Source: Commensalibacter papalotli
GTDB taxonomy: Bacteria; Pseudomonadota; Alphaproteobacteria; Acetobacterales; Acetobacteraceae
DNA length: 64,000 bases
Assembly: GCF_947179115.1 (NCBI RefSeq)
Contig: NZ_CAMXCI010000001.1
Coordinates: forward strand, 682,001-746,000
Direction: 5' to 3'
Position numbers and translations under genes: made by a program
Notes under the pieces: generated by a model
Databases searched by the model: none
Seen by the model: only the letters and a program-made list of their open reading frames with translations
What the model was told of the DNA's origin: nothing
Part shown: piece by piece, positions 17,441 through 25,863 of the stretch
Position numbering within the stretch: position 1 is the stretch's first letter
Layout: the number at the start of each line of letters is the position of its first letter

Positions 17441-18460
17441 ATGAATAATAAAACCCTGCACACAGTTCATGAACTTTTACAAAAAAATCTCATTGATCAC
17501 AAAGATATTTCTTCTTTAAAAAAGCTCTCTCAAACCTATGCGACTGCTATTTCTGCCGAGATGGTAGAACTTATTCAAACACCTACAGACGAAATTGGGC
17601 TTCAATACATCCCTCATCCTGATGAGTTAGTTACACGACCCGATGAATCAAACGATCCTATTGCTGATGAAGCCTTATCGCCAATTCCTGGTATTGTTCA
17701 TCGTTATGAAGATCGTGTTTTATTAAAACCTTTACTTATCTGTCCTGTGTATTGCCGTTTTTGCTTTCGCCGAGAGCAAGTAGGCCCTGAAAATGGGTTA
17801 CTCAGTGATCAAGAACTGGAATCTGCCTTACAATGGATTAAAGAGCACCCTCAAATCCGTGAAGTTATTTTATCTGGTGGAGATCCTTTTATCCTCTCGC
17901 CTCGTCGGATGAATCATATTATACAAACCCTTGATCAAATCCCTCATATTACAACAATCCGTATTCATACCCGCGTTCCATTTTCTGCTCCAAGCAAGTT
18001 AACTTCTAAATTTATTAAGAGTTTAGAAAGCGATAAAGCTTTATGGGTAGTGGTTCATGCCAATCATCCAAAAGAATTTACCCCCCAAGCATATCAAGCT
18101 ATAAAATCCTTGATTAAAAGTGGCATCCCTTTGCTAAGCCAATCTGTATTACTTAAAAATATAAATGATAATGTCACAACATTAGAGGCGTTACTTCGGG
18201 CTTTTGTTGAGTGGCGCATTAAACCTTATTATCTTCATCAACTTGATAAAGCCCCTGGAACATCACGATTTTACGTCCCAATTGAGCAAGGACATCGTTT
18301 GTTAAACGCACTACGCGGGAGGGTAACAGGCTTGGCATGGCCGATATATGTTCTGGATATTCCTGGGGGGCATGGCAAAGTCCCCTTAGGTCCTGAATAT
18401 TTTAATCCTCAAACCCCTCATTCTGTGCTTGACCCCAATCATAAAATACGTCAAATTTAA
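17441..18460 (+). CDS. epmB: EF-P lysine 2,3-aminomutase
   Basis: Radical SAM enzyme (YjeK/KamA-like) of 339 residues. The 4Fe-4S motif is CPVYCRFCFR, followed by the SAM-binding VILSGGDPF, and the PLP-lysine candidate lies in GGHGKVPLG near the C-terminus. It converts (S)-alpha-lysine to (R)-beta-lysine for EF-P modification. The protein lacks the C-terminal extension of clostridial KamA, matching the short EpmB type. It lies 85 bp upstream of efp on the same strand and is divergent from epmA. Confidence 0.93.
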   Translation: MNNKTLHTVHELLQKNLIDHKDISSLKKLSQTYATAISAEMVELIQTPTDEIGLQYIPHPDELVTRPDESNDPIADEALSPIPGIVHRYEDRVLLKPLLICPVYCRFCFRREQVGPENGLLSDQELESALQWIKEHPQIREVILSGGDPFILSPRRMNHIIQTLDQIPHITTIRIHTRVPFSAPSKLTSKFIKSLESDKALWVVVHANHPKEFTPQAYQAIKSLIKSGIPLLSQSVLLKNINDNVTTLEALLRAFVEWRIKPYYLHQLDKAPGTSRFYVPIEQGHRLLNALRGRVTGLAWPIYVLDIPGGHGKVPLGPEYFNPQTPHSVLDPNHKIRQI

Positions 18461-18545
18461 AAGATTAAGGTAGTGAATAGCTTGCCTTTTTCTAATATGA
18501 AGACTATAAATCTTCCTTTTACTCGTTTATTTTTAGAGAGAACTA

Positions 18546-19112
18546 ATGAAACAACAGGCAAACCAAATTCGTGCGGGCCAAGTTATTGAACATGACGGTC
18601 GTCGCTGGTCTGTCCTTAAACAACAAATTATCACGCCAGGCAAAGGTGGTGCATTTATCCAAGTGGAAATGCGCGATCTGAAAACAGGAAATAAAACCAA
18701 CGAACGTTGGCGTACCGCTGATACCGTAGAGCGTCTGATGGCCGAAGACAAAGAATTTACCTATTCTTATGAGGACGGCGATAATATCGTGTTAATGGAT
18801 CCAGAAACTTTTGATCAATTCATGCTTCATAAAGATATTTTTGGTGATTTATTACCTTTCTTACAAGATAATATGAAAATCATTGTCAGATTAATTGAAG
18901 GTGATCCAGTTTCTGTTGAACTGCCTGCACAAGTGACTTTGGAAGTTGTTGAAGCAGAACCTGTTGTTAAAGGTCAAACAGCAAGCTCTTCTTATAAACC
19001 AGCAATGTTATCTAATGGTGTAAAAACAATGGTTCCTCCGTTCGTAGAAGCTGGAGAAAAAATTGTTGTTAAAACCGAAGATGGTAGTTACGTTGAAAGA
19101 TCTAAATCTTAA
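18546..19112 (+). CDS. efp: Translation elongation factor P
   Basis: EF-P rescues ribosomes stalled at polyproline by binding between the P and E sites. The 188-residue protein has three beta domains; the modification lysine is K33 in TPGKGGAF, the beta-lysylated type, consistent with epmA and epmB next to it. The C-terminal signature is GDPVSVELPAQV and VVKTEDGSYVERSKS. Several envelope proteins in this window (TolA, the TonB-like protein, the OmpA-like protein) have polyproline runs, so EF-P is likely needed for them (inference). Confidence 0.97.
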   Translation: MKQQANQIRAGQVIEHDGRRWSVLKQQIITPGKGGAFIQVEMRDLKTGNKTNERWRTADTVERLMAEDKEFTYSYEDGDNIVLMDPETFDQFMLHKDIFGDLLPFLQDNMKIIVRLIEGDPVSVELPAQVTLEVVEAEPVVKGQTASSSYKPAMLSNGVKTMVPPFVEAGEKIVVKTEDGSYVERSKS

Positions 19113-19150
19113 GTCGTACTTAAAATTTATATCTTACATGACATTGATTG

Positions 19151-19185
19151 AGATGCCTGTTTTATTAAAATATAAACAGACATCT
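19151..19185 (+). terminator. Probable terminator of efp
   Basis: AGATG-CTGTTT (19151-19162) pairs with AAACAG-CATCT (19174-19185) with one C-A mismatch, followed by TTTACTGTTTTA. The hairpin lies about 40 bp after the efp stop. Confidence 0.6.
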
Positions 19186-19246
19186 TTACTGTTTTATTTA
19201 TAATTAATCAAAATCAAGCCTTCTTATAATTTTCAGGAACTTTCTC

Positions 19247-20080
19247 ATGGCTATTCGACTTTCCCCTCATATGATGGTAATGCAAAACGCTGCACAAAAA
19301 GCTGCTCGTGGGTTGTTACGAGATTTTAACGAAGTGGAAATGCTTCAAGTCAGTGTCAAAGGACCTGGAGATTTTGTATCTCAAGCTGATCTTAGAGCCG
19401 AATCGACTATTCGTGCAGAGCTTGAAAAAGCACGCCCTGGCTATGCTTTTTTAATGGAAGAAAGCGGTCATTCAGGAAGTGACAATTGGAGCTGGCGTTG
19501 GATTGTTGATCCTTTGGATGGAACCACTAATTTTTTACATGGTATTCCTCATTGGGCGATTTCTATAGCTTTACAAAAACGCCACGAAAATGGTGAAATT
19601 GAAATTGTATCTGGTCTTGTTTATAACCCTGTTGCCAATGAAATGTTCTGGGCAGAAAAAGGTATCGGTTCATTTTTAAATGAACGCCGCCTACGTGTTT
19701 CTGCAAGACGAGATATGTATCAAGCCGTTTTCGCAACTGGTATTCCCTTTGCTATTTCTACTGAACAGAAAAGGAAAGGGTTTGTACAAACTGTAAGTTC
19801 CTTGATGCCTCAAATTGCTGGTCTCAGACGTTTTGGAGCTGCTGCGTTGGATTTAGCATGGGTTGCTGCGGGACGATATGAAGGTTTTTGGGAACTGGGC
19901 TTAAAGCCTTGGGATGTTGCCGCTGGTTTAATTTTAGTCCGCGAAGCTGGTGGTCATGCGTCTGATTTACAAGGTAATCCGCTAAATGATATCGGAATGT
20001 CTGTAGATACCGTTGCTGCAAATGCAGCGTTATTCTCTAAGATCAGAGAAATTATATCAGAAAATACTCCCGATAAATAA
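19247..20080 (+). CDS. suhB: Inositol-1-monophosphatase family protein
   Basis: Mg-dependent phosphatase of the IMPase/SuhB family, 277 residues. Metal sites are LMEEESGH-like FLMEESG (about 73), the signature WIVDPLDGTTNFLHGIPHW (about 88-106), and the C-terminal KPWDVAAGLILVREAGG. In E. coli the homologue SuhB also takes part in rRNA antitermination; which role holds here cannot be told from sequence. It stands after efp behind a terminator and may have its own promoter. Confidence 0.92.
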   Translation: MAIRLSPHMMVMQNAAQKAARGLLRDFNEVEMLQVSVKGPGDFVSQADLRAESTIRAELEKARPGYAFLMEESGHSGSDNWSWRWIVDPLDGTTNFLHGIPHWAISIALQKRHENGEIEIVSGLVYNPVANEMFWAEKGIGSFLNERRLRVSARRDMYQAVFATGIPFAISTEQKRKGFVQTVSSLMPQIAGLRRFGAAALDLAWVAAGRYEGFWELGLKPWDVAAGLILVREAGGHASDLQGNPLNDIGMSVDTVAANAALFSKIREIISENTPDK

Positions 20081-20147
20081 TTGACTAGCATGTTATCATT
20101 AAGCAAGTTTATTCTACTTTAAAGAAAGTTGATTGTTAGGCTGTATC

Positions 20148-20936
20148 ATGAATTTTCCTTTATCTCCTTTTTCTATTGTTAAAAAAAGAAGTCAGCTTTT
20201 CTTAACAGCTGCTTGCTCGGCCTTCATAATGCTATCCTCTTCTGTTGCAATGGCACAGGTAAATGTTAATCAATCTGCTTTGAATAATTTAGGGGATGGA
20301 CATAAAAAAAAGAGTAAAGAAGCCTCCAAAACTCATAAAAAAGAAAAACAGACTGCTAAAAAGAAGCAAAAAAAAGAAGACACTCACAAAAAAGTAACTG
20401 CTACACAAAATACAAAGCCTCAGGAAAGCACTAATAAGCCTCCTGCTGTATTACCAACGATCCCTCCTGCACCTCCCCCTGTTCCTGTATTTAAAGATGC
20501 AAACATTGTTGTACCCTTGCATCCACCAGCCCCCCCCCCTATGCCACAAATTATCAAAGAAGCAAAAGGCGAAGTTCGTGCTACTAACAAGCACACCTTA
20601 ATTATTTTTGATGAAAATAGTATCAACCTTAACGAATCTATGCTCAAAGCTGTGATGGATTTCGCCAATACATTAAAACAGCACCCTAATGCTACGATCT
20701 TTCTAAATGCCTACAGTCACGGTAATGCTGATGATTTATCCACACCACGCCGTACTGCATTAAATCGTGGGTTAGCTATTCGCGCTGTATTAATTAATCA
20801 AGGAATTCCTTCTACACGTATTTATTTGCTAGCCAAAGGGATACCAGAAACTCAAGTGCACGATCTAAGCCCAGATCACGTAGAAATGATTAGATCTGAC
20901 CTAGCAGACAAACCTAAAGCAACACCTAATAAATAA
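20148..20936 (+). CDS. OmpA-like domain protein with Lys-rich and Pro-rich linker
   Basis: About 262 residues. A Sec signal (FLTAACSAFIMLSSSVAMAQ) precedes a very Lys-rich segment (GDGHKKKSKEASKTHKKEKQ and onward) and a Pro-rich stretch (PTIPPAPPPVPVF, HPPAPPPMP). The C-terminal part (about 145-262) is OmpA/MotB-like: IIFDENSINLNESMLKAVMDFANTL, NAYSHGN, RRTALNRGLAIRAVLINQGI and RIYLLAKG. It is likely periplasmic and peptidoglycan-binding. The start at ATG 20148 with AGG upstream is preferred to a TTG at 20133. The usual D and R diaminopimelate-binding residues are only partly evident, so binding is inferred. Confidence 0.75.
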   Translation: MNFPLSPFSIVKKRSQLFLTAACSAFIMLSSSVAMAQVNVNQSALNNLGDGHKKKSKEASKTHKKEKQTAKKKQKKEDTHKKVTATQNTKPQESTNKPPAVLPTIPPAPPPVPVFKDANIVVPLHPPAPPPMPQIIKEAKGEVRATNKHTLIIFDENSINLNESMLKAVMDFANTLKQHPNATIFLNAYSHGNADDLSTPRRTALNRGLAIRAVLINQGIPSTRIYLLAKGIPETQVHDLSPDHVEMIRSDLADKPKATPNK

Positions 20937-20944
20937 TTAATAAG

Positions 20945-21538
20945 TCATAATGAGCTTGAAAAAGGATCATTATGACTGTGATCATTCCAAACATACTCCA
21001 TCAAATTTGCAACTTTAATCGCTCGTTCTTTACCATACAGATCAGCAACAAAGCATAATGCCATATCAATACCAGCTGATACACCTGATGATGTATAAAG
21101 ATGACCGTCAACGCACCAACGAGCCTTCTCTTGCCAATTAACTTGATTATTTAATGATGTTACCCATGACCATGCATTTTTATTTGAAGTTACATACTTG
21201 CCATTTAATCGCTTGGTCTTTGCTAGCAATGCGGATCCCGTGCAAACGGTTAAACAATATAAGGCTTGAGCTATCATTTTATCTAACCAACAAATAAATA
21301 CCGTATCATCTACCAATAATCGCGTACCCATCCCTCCTGGAATAAACAGCACAGAATTATACGGTAATTTTAATGGTAAAGACTGGGTCATTATGGGCAC
21401 TTGATGAGAATTATAAATTATACCCCCATTAATTGAACAATAATGAAGTGTAAATTCTTTTATTTCACCAAAAACATCCACTGGACCAAAGACATCTAAT
21501 GTACGAAAATCATCAAATAAAATAATAAAAATATCCAT
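20945..21538 (-). CDS. DJ-1/PfpI family protein
   Basis: A 197-residue class I amidotransferase-fold protein. It opens with DIFIILFDDFRTLDVFGPVDVFGE, the pattern of the isonitrile hydratase/ThiJ subgroup, then has FIPGGMGTRLLVDD, and the nucleophile elbow TVCTGSALLAKTKRLNGK with its Cys; SSGVSAGIDMALCFVADLYG completes the fold. Members include isonitrile hydratases, glyoxalase III and chaperone-like proteins, or regulator input domains. No AraC DNA-binding domain is fused here. The substrate is unknown. Confidence 0.85.
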   Translation of the reverse strand: MDIFIILFDDFRTLDVFGPVDVFGEIKEFTLHYCSINGGIIYNSHQVPIMTQSLPLKLPYNSVLFIPGGMGTRLLVDDTVFICWLDKMIAQALYCLTVCTGSALLAKTKRLNGKYVTSNKNAWSWVTSLNNQVNWQEKARWCVDGHLYTSSGVSAGIDMALCFVADLYGKERAIKVANLMEYVWNDHSHNDPFSSSL

Positions 21539-21667
21539 GCATAAGATCTCTCAATAGATTATTAACTGGACCGAATAAGATTAATGACTTTAATAAAATT
21601 GATGTTTTATTCTCTCGTTTAAAAGATATTAGTTTAGTTTATGATATTTAAACATAATTTTTTATAC

Positions 21668-21703
21668 AAAAAAGGCTTCTAATTTACATTAGAAGCCTTT
21701 TTT
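21668..21703 (-). terminator. Intrinsic terminator after rpmJ
   Basis: A perfect 16-bp stem (21668-21683 with 21688-21703) with a TTAC loop, containing GGCTTCTAAT and flanked by A-runs on the left, which read as a T-tract on the minus strand. It lies about 64 bp past the rpmJ stop. Confidence 0.8.
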
Positions 21704-21766
21704 AGATTCATATTCATAAAAGATCATCATTTAAAAAATGACTAAATCAAATGTGAATTAATAAGA

Positions 21767-21892
21767 TTAACCTTGACGTGCTTTCATACGTGGATTTTTC
21801 TTATTAATAACATATACTCTTCCATGACGACGAACGATACGGCAGTCTTTGTCACGCAATTTAGCCGAACGTAAGCTGTTTCTAATTTTCAT
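21767..21892 (-). CDS. rpmJ: 50S ribosomal protein L36 (zinc-free type)
   Basis: A 41-residue basic protein found by translating the minus strand: it starts MKIRNSLRSAKLRDKDCRI and ends NPRMKARQG. This is the longer L36 type (YkgO-like) that lacks the CxxC...C...H zinc ribbon of the classical form; only one Cys remains. This type is the usual L36 in alphaproteobacteria, where the gene often lies outside the ribosomal operons, as here. It is downstream of oxyR by 80 bp and has its own terminator. Confidence 0.93.
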   Translation of the reverse strand: MKIRNSLRSAKLRDKDCRIVRRHGRVYVINKKNPRMKARQG

Positions 21893-21972
21893 AATTTCAA
21901 TTCCACCCAAGGCAATAAATTCGAAAGTTAGCTCTTATATAAAGAAAAATAAGAAAAAGTCAAATCCTAAGA

Positions 21973-22890
21973 CTACATTTTTAAATTTTGAAAAACTTTT
22001 TCAAGTTGTTTAAATTCACTTGCTCTCAAAGAATTGCGTCTCCAAGCCAAACCAATGGTACGACAAGTCGGATTCCCATCCAATACTCTGACGACAATAT
22101 CAGTGCGATCTACAATTTCACTTTCTATTGCCATCTTTGGAATAAATGCAACGCCAAGACCTGCTCCGACCATATTAATAACAGTCTTTAGTGAAGATGC
22201 GGTAAAATCATTCTGCGCATCTGTCACTGCTTTAAAGCTTTGCCCTTGCCTACACATATCTAGTGTCTGATCACGCAGACAGTGCCCATCTTGCAAAGAA
22301 ATAACTTCTTTAATATCTATTTTTTGTAAAGGCACTTTATCAAACTGTTCTAAAATATGATTTTTAGGTATAATTAAATAAAAATCATCCTTGAACAAAG
22401 CATAAGTTTCCACACCACTGCAATCACATGGCATAGCAATAATCAAGAGATCCAAAAATCCAATTGCTAATTTTTCCATCAGACTTTCAGTCAAATCTTC
22501 GTGAATATTAAGCGTTAATTTTGGATATATATTTTTAATATTATGAATAACAGGCGTTAAAATATAAGGTGCAATCGTTGGAATTATCCCCAGTTTCAAC
22601 GATGAAGAAAATGGCTCTTGGGAAAAATTAATAATATCTCTAACCGATTCGAGGCCCTGTAAAGCAGCTTTTGCCTGTACAATGACTTCTTCACCAATTG
22701 GGGTAAAAACTACTCTTTTTCCAGCAGTTCTATCCAAAATTGAAACAGCAAACTGACGTTCTAAATTCAATATTCCTGCAGACAAAGTAGATTGAGTTAC
22801 AGAGCATACATTAGCAGCTCTACCAAAGTGTCTTTGCTCAGATAGGGCAATCAAATAACGTAACTGTTGTGGTGAAGGAAGAATGTCCAT
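21973..22890 (-). CDS. oxyR: LysR-type regulator, OxyR-like
   Basis: A LysR-family activator, about 305 residues. The winged helix-turn-helix is at the N-terminus (LRYLIALSEQRHFGRAANVCSVTQSTLSAGI). The effector domain keeps two cysteines in the OxyR-type arrangement, with LQDGHCLRDQTLDMCRQG matching E. coli Cys199/Cys208. It is divergent from ahpC, the classical OxyR target. ATG 22890 (MDILPSP) is preferred to an in-frame TTG at 22902. Peroxide sensing is a strong inference from the Cys pair and the neighbour. Confidence 0.92.
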   Translation of the reverse strand: MDILPSPQQLRYLIALSEQRHFGRAANVCSVTQSTLSAGILNLERQFAVSILDRTAGKRVVFTPIGEEVIVQAKAALQGLESVRDIINFSQEPFSSSLKLGIIPTIAPYILTPVIHNIKNIYPKLTLNIHEDLTESLMEKLAIGFLDLLIIAMPCDCSGVETYALFKDDFYLIIPKNHILEQFDKVPLQKIDIKEVISLQDGHCLRDQTLDMCRQGQSFKAVTDAQNDFTASSLKTVINMVGAGLGVAFIPKMAIESEIVDRTDIVVRVLDGNPTCRTIGLAWRRNSLRASEFKQLEKVFQNLKM

Positions 22891-22966
22891 CGATTTTTTC
22901 AATCATTCATTACTAAAGAATTCATTTGAATATTTAATCATAAATACCCATAAATATAAATAGAGT

Positions 22967-22982
22967 ATAGAATATTATCTAT
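22967..22982. promoter_or_regulatory. Candidate OxyR operator in oxyR-ahpC spacer
   Basis: ATAGA-N6-TCTAT is a 16-bp dyad close to the OxyR core ATAG-N7-CTAT but with one extra base between the half-sites. It lies about 30 bp before the ahpC start and in the divergent spacer. The AT-rich context makes chance similarity possible. Confidence 0.35.
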
Positions 22983-23011
22983 TCCTTTTTAATAATTATA
23001 TGGAGATAAAT

Positions 23012-23560
23012 ATGTTAACAGTTGGTGATCAATTCCCATCATTTAGTCTAGAAGCCGTTGCTGCAGGACAAGCAGGCTTAGATCAAGGTGCAGAAGGTAA
23101 ATTCCAAACAATTTCTAACAAAGACGACAGCGGAAAATGGAAATTATTCTTTTTCTGGCCAATGGATTTTACTTTCATTTGCCCAACAGAAATCGTTGCA
23201 TTCAGTGATATGGCAAAAGAATTTGCTAGTCGTGATGTTGCTGTTTATGGTCTTTCTATTGACTCTGCTTTTGTCCACTTAAATTGGCGTTTACATAACG
23301 CACAGTTGAAAAATCTTAACATCCCAATGCTAGCTGATAATAAACGTGAGCTTTCTTCTGCATTAGGTGTTTTACATTACGAAGCTGGTGTAAACCTTCG
23401 TGCAACATTTGTTGTTGATCCAAAAGGCATTATTCGTCACGTCAGTGCTAATGATTTATCAGTTGGCCGTAATCCTGATGAATTTTTGCGTATTGTTGAT
23501 GCTTTACAAGATGGTGGTCTGTGCCCATGTAGCTGGCATAAAGGCGAAGCAACTCTCTAA
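23012..23560 (+). CDS. ahpC: Alkyl hydroperoxide reductase C, peroxiredoxin
   Basis: Typical 2-Cys peroxiredoxin, 182 residues from the ATG at 23012, which has GGAG eight bases upstream; the ATG at 23000 overlaps that site and is unlikely. The peroxidatic Cys is C57 in DFTFICPTEI, and the C-terminal GGLCPCSWHKGEATL has two cysteines two apart. That ending resembles mycobacterial AhpC, which is reduced by AhpD rather than AhpF. No ahpD or ahpF follows in this window. Expression is probably OxyR-controlled. Confidence 0.94.
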   Translation: MLTVGDQFPSFSLEAVAAGQAGLDQGAEGKFQTISNKDDSGKWKLFFFWPMDFTFICPTEIVAFSDMAKEFASRDVAVYGLSIDSAFVHLNWRLHNAQLKNLNIPMLADNKRELSSALGVLHYEAGVNLRATFVVDPKGIIRHVSANDLSVGRNPDEFLRIVDALQDGGLCPCSWHKGEATL

Positions 23561-23604
23561 GTTTAACTTTTTATAGAAAATATCTATAACTAACTTGATT
23601 AATG

Positions 23605-23640
23605 AAGCTCTCGTTATTATTTAATGAGGGCTTTATTTAT
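23605..23640 (+). terminator. Probable terminator of ahpC
   Basis: AAGCTCTC (23605-23612) pairs with GAGGGCTT (23626-23633) with one T-G pair and extends inward by G-T, T-A and T-A. It is followed by TATTTAT. Confidence 0.6.
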
Positions 23641-23754
23641 ATAATTTATTAGAAATAAATATTATAACCTTATAATTAGTATATATTAAAATATAGTTAT
23701 ACGTATTATAAAATAACTGCAATAGTTATACTTAAATATTTGAAATGGTCTAAA

Positions 23755-24459
23755 ATGAGAGCTATTATTTTACAGCACACTATTTCCGATGGACCTGGAT
23801 ATATCCTGTCATGGCTGCATGAACAAGGCTTTGCGACAGATATCTGTTTTTTATATAAACAAGATTCTCCTCTACCAAATGTTGACTCTGCTAGCTTGCT
23901 CATTATCTTGAATGGACCGATGAGTGTTCATGATGAGGATCAATACCCTTGGTTGAAAAAAGAAAAAGAGCTTATTAAACAAGCTATTGAAAAGAATATT
24001 CCAACCTTAGGCGTCTGTTTTGGCGCACAGTTGATCGCTAATATTTATGGAGCAAAAGTCTCTCCTGCTCCTCATAAAGCGATTGGTTGGTTTCCTATTA
24101 AAGGCGAATCTACTACTAAAAAAGGTTGTTTTCATTTTCCAGATAATTTCACCAGTTTATTTTGGCATACAGATGAATTTGAAATCCCTGAAAATGCAAC
24201 CTTATTAGCTTCAAGCCAAATTTGTAAAAATCAAGCTTTCCAAATAAAAAAGAATGCTATTGGTATACAATTTCATCCACAAACAACCCCATATCTTCTG
24301 CAAGGATTAATCAACAGTTCTTCTTTAGATTTAACAAATGATCTTTACATCCAACCTACCCAGCAATTACTCTCAGCACCAGCCAGTTTCTTTGTGCAAA
24401 CCAACCAACTGGTAAATGATGTTATTTCTTACCTCTTAATAAGAAGCAAAAAAAAATGA
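23755..24459 (+). CDS. Type 1 glutamine amidotransferase (GMP synthase GATase-like)
   Basis: About 234 residues, a single class I GATase domain. The nucleophile is in GVCFGAQLIANIYGAKV, the His/Glu of the triad in IGIQFHPQTTP, and NGPMSVHDEDQYPWL is typical of the stand-alone amidotransferases annotated as GMP synthase-like. No synthetase domain is present. The start is ATG 23755 (MRAIILQH); a TTG five codons upstream is less likely. Its stop codon abuts that of the convergent glmM. The substrate is unknown; glutamine or gamma-glutamyl compounds are the family norm. Confidence 0.82.
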   Translation: MRAIILQHTISDGPGYILSWLHEQGFATDICFLYKQDSPLPNVDSASLLIILNGPMSVHDEDQYPWLKKEKELIKQAIEKNIPTLGVCFGAQLIANIYGAKVSPAPHKAIGWFPIKGESTTKKGCFHFPDNFTSLFWHTDEFEIPENATLLASSQICKNQAFQIKKNAIGIQFHPQTTPYLLQGLINSSSLDLTNDLYIQPTQQLLSAPASFFVQTNQLVNDVISYLLIRSKKK

Positions 24460-25821
24460 TCAACTCTCATTAACTTTTTTAATGATTGTGCATAATTGTG
24501 TAAGAATTTGGTCTACTGTACTGTAATCCTCTGCCTCGGCCATAACACGAATCAGAGGTTCTGTACCACTTTTTCTGAGGACAATACGTCCATCTTTTCC
24601 CAACTGTTCTTCGGCTTGTCGCAATGCTTTTTTAACACTTTCATGTGTCAAAGGATTATTTCCCTCAAAGCGAATATTTCTTAATTCTTGTGGAAAAGGC
24701 GCAAACATATTACAAACTTTGCTTGCTTTCTCTTGCTTTTCAACCAAAACTGCCAAAACTTGCAACGCTGCTATCAGCCCGTCCCCTGTTGTCGAGAAGT
24801 CTGATAAAATCATATGCCCAGATTGCTCACCACCAATAATACAACCTAACTCACGCATTTTCTCAACAACATACCGATCACCTACACGAGTTCTTAACAG
24901 CTCAATATCTTTGGAATTTAAGAAACGTTCCAATCCCATATTAGACATAATCGTTGCAACCACACATTTATTTGGTAAATCACCTTTGGCTGCCCAAGAA
25001 GAAGCAATCAATGCTAAAATTTGATCCCCATCAATAACTTTACCAGTCTCATCAACCAATAACATTCTATCTGCATCCCCATCAAGGGCAATACCAATAT
25101 CTGCTTGATGCTCTATCACAGCCTTTCCTAGAGCCTCTGGATAGGTTGAACCGCATTTATCATTAATGTTAAATCCATTAGGATTGCATCCCAAAGAAAT
25201 AACCTCTGCCCCTAGCTCCCATAAAGCTGTGGGGGCAACTTTATAAGCGGCACCATTGGCACAATCAATAACGATTTTCAATCCATTTAAACGATATTGT
25301 CTTGGGAAAGAAGCTTTAGCATGTTCAATATATCGACCCGCTGCATCATCCAAACGAACAGCTCGTCCAATATGTTTAGGGCTTGCTAACTGACTAGAAA
25401 AATCAGATTGTATCAAATTCTCAATTTCAATTTCTTGAGCATCAGAAAGCTTAAATCCATCACGATTAAAGATCTTAATCCCATTATCATAATAAGGATT
25501 ATGTGAGGCGGAAATCATCACGCCTAAATCAGCTCTCAGTGAACGTGTTAACATCGCAATCGCTGGAGTAGGCACTGGCCCAACAACTACAACATCCATA
25601 CCTGCAGAGAGAAAACCTGCTACCAAAGCACTCTCAATCATATAACCCGATAAACGTGTGTCTTTGCCAATTAAAACTTGATGTCGTCTTTTATCAGCTT
25701 TGTTCAAAAATAATAAACCTACTGCTTGCCCTAATTTTTGAGCAACCTCAACTGTCATAGGATTAGTATTAGCCGTTCCGCGAATTCCATCTGTTCCAAA
25801 AAAAACTCTTTGATTGCTCAT
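24460..25821 (-). CDS. glmM: Phosphoglucosamine mutase
   Basis: Interconverts glucosamine 6- and 1-phosphate on the route to UDP-GlcNAc. The 453-residue protein has the GTDGIRG start, the phosphoserine loop GVMISASHNPYYDNGIK, the metal loop DGDADRMLLVDE, the sugar loop GGEQSGHMI and the phosphate-binding RKSGTEPLIRVM. All four domains are complete. It is the last gene of the long minus-strand block and follows folP by 42 bp, the E. coli order ftsH-folP-glmM. Confidence 0.96.
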   Translation of the reverse strand: MSNQRVFFGTDGIRGTANTNPMTVEVAQKLGQAVGLLFLNKADKRRHQVLIGKDTRLSGYMIESALVAGFLSAGMDVVVVGPVPTPAIAMLTRSLRADLGVMISASHNPYYDNGIKIFNRDGFKLSDAQEIEIENLIQSDFSSQLASPKHIGRAVRLDDAAGRYIEHAKASFPRQYRLNGLKIVIDCANGAAYKVAPTALWELGAEVISLGCNPNGFNINDKCGSTYPEALGKAVIEHQADIGIALDGDADRMLLVDETGKVIDGDQILALIASSWAAKGDLPNKCVVATIMSNMGLERFLNSKDIELLRTRVGDRYVVEKMRELGCIIGGEQSGHMILSDFSTTGDGLIAALQVLAVLVEKQEKASKVCNMFAPFPQELRNIRFEGNNPLTHESVKKALRQAEEQLGKDGRIVLRKSGTEPLIRVMAEAEDYSTVDQILTQLCTIIKKVNES

Positions 25822-25863
25822 TTATTTGCCCAAGGTTATTTGATTTAAACAGCTTTTTTGCTT

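Noticed and set aside
24496..25024. Several plus-strand frames opposite glmM
   Set aside because: They overlap the intact glmM gene and read as Ser/Ile-rich antisense translations.
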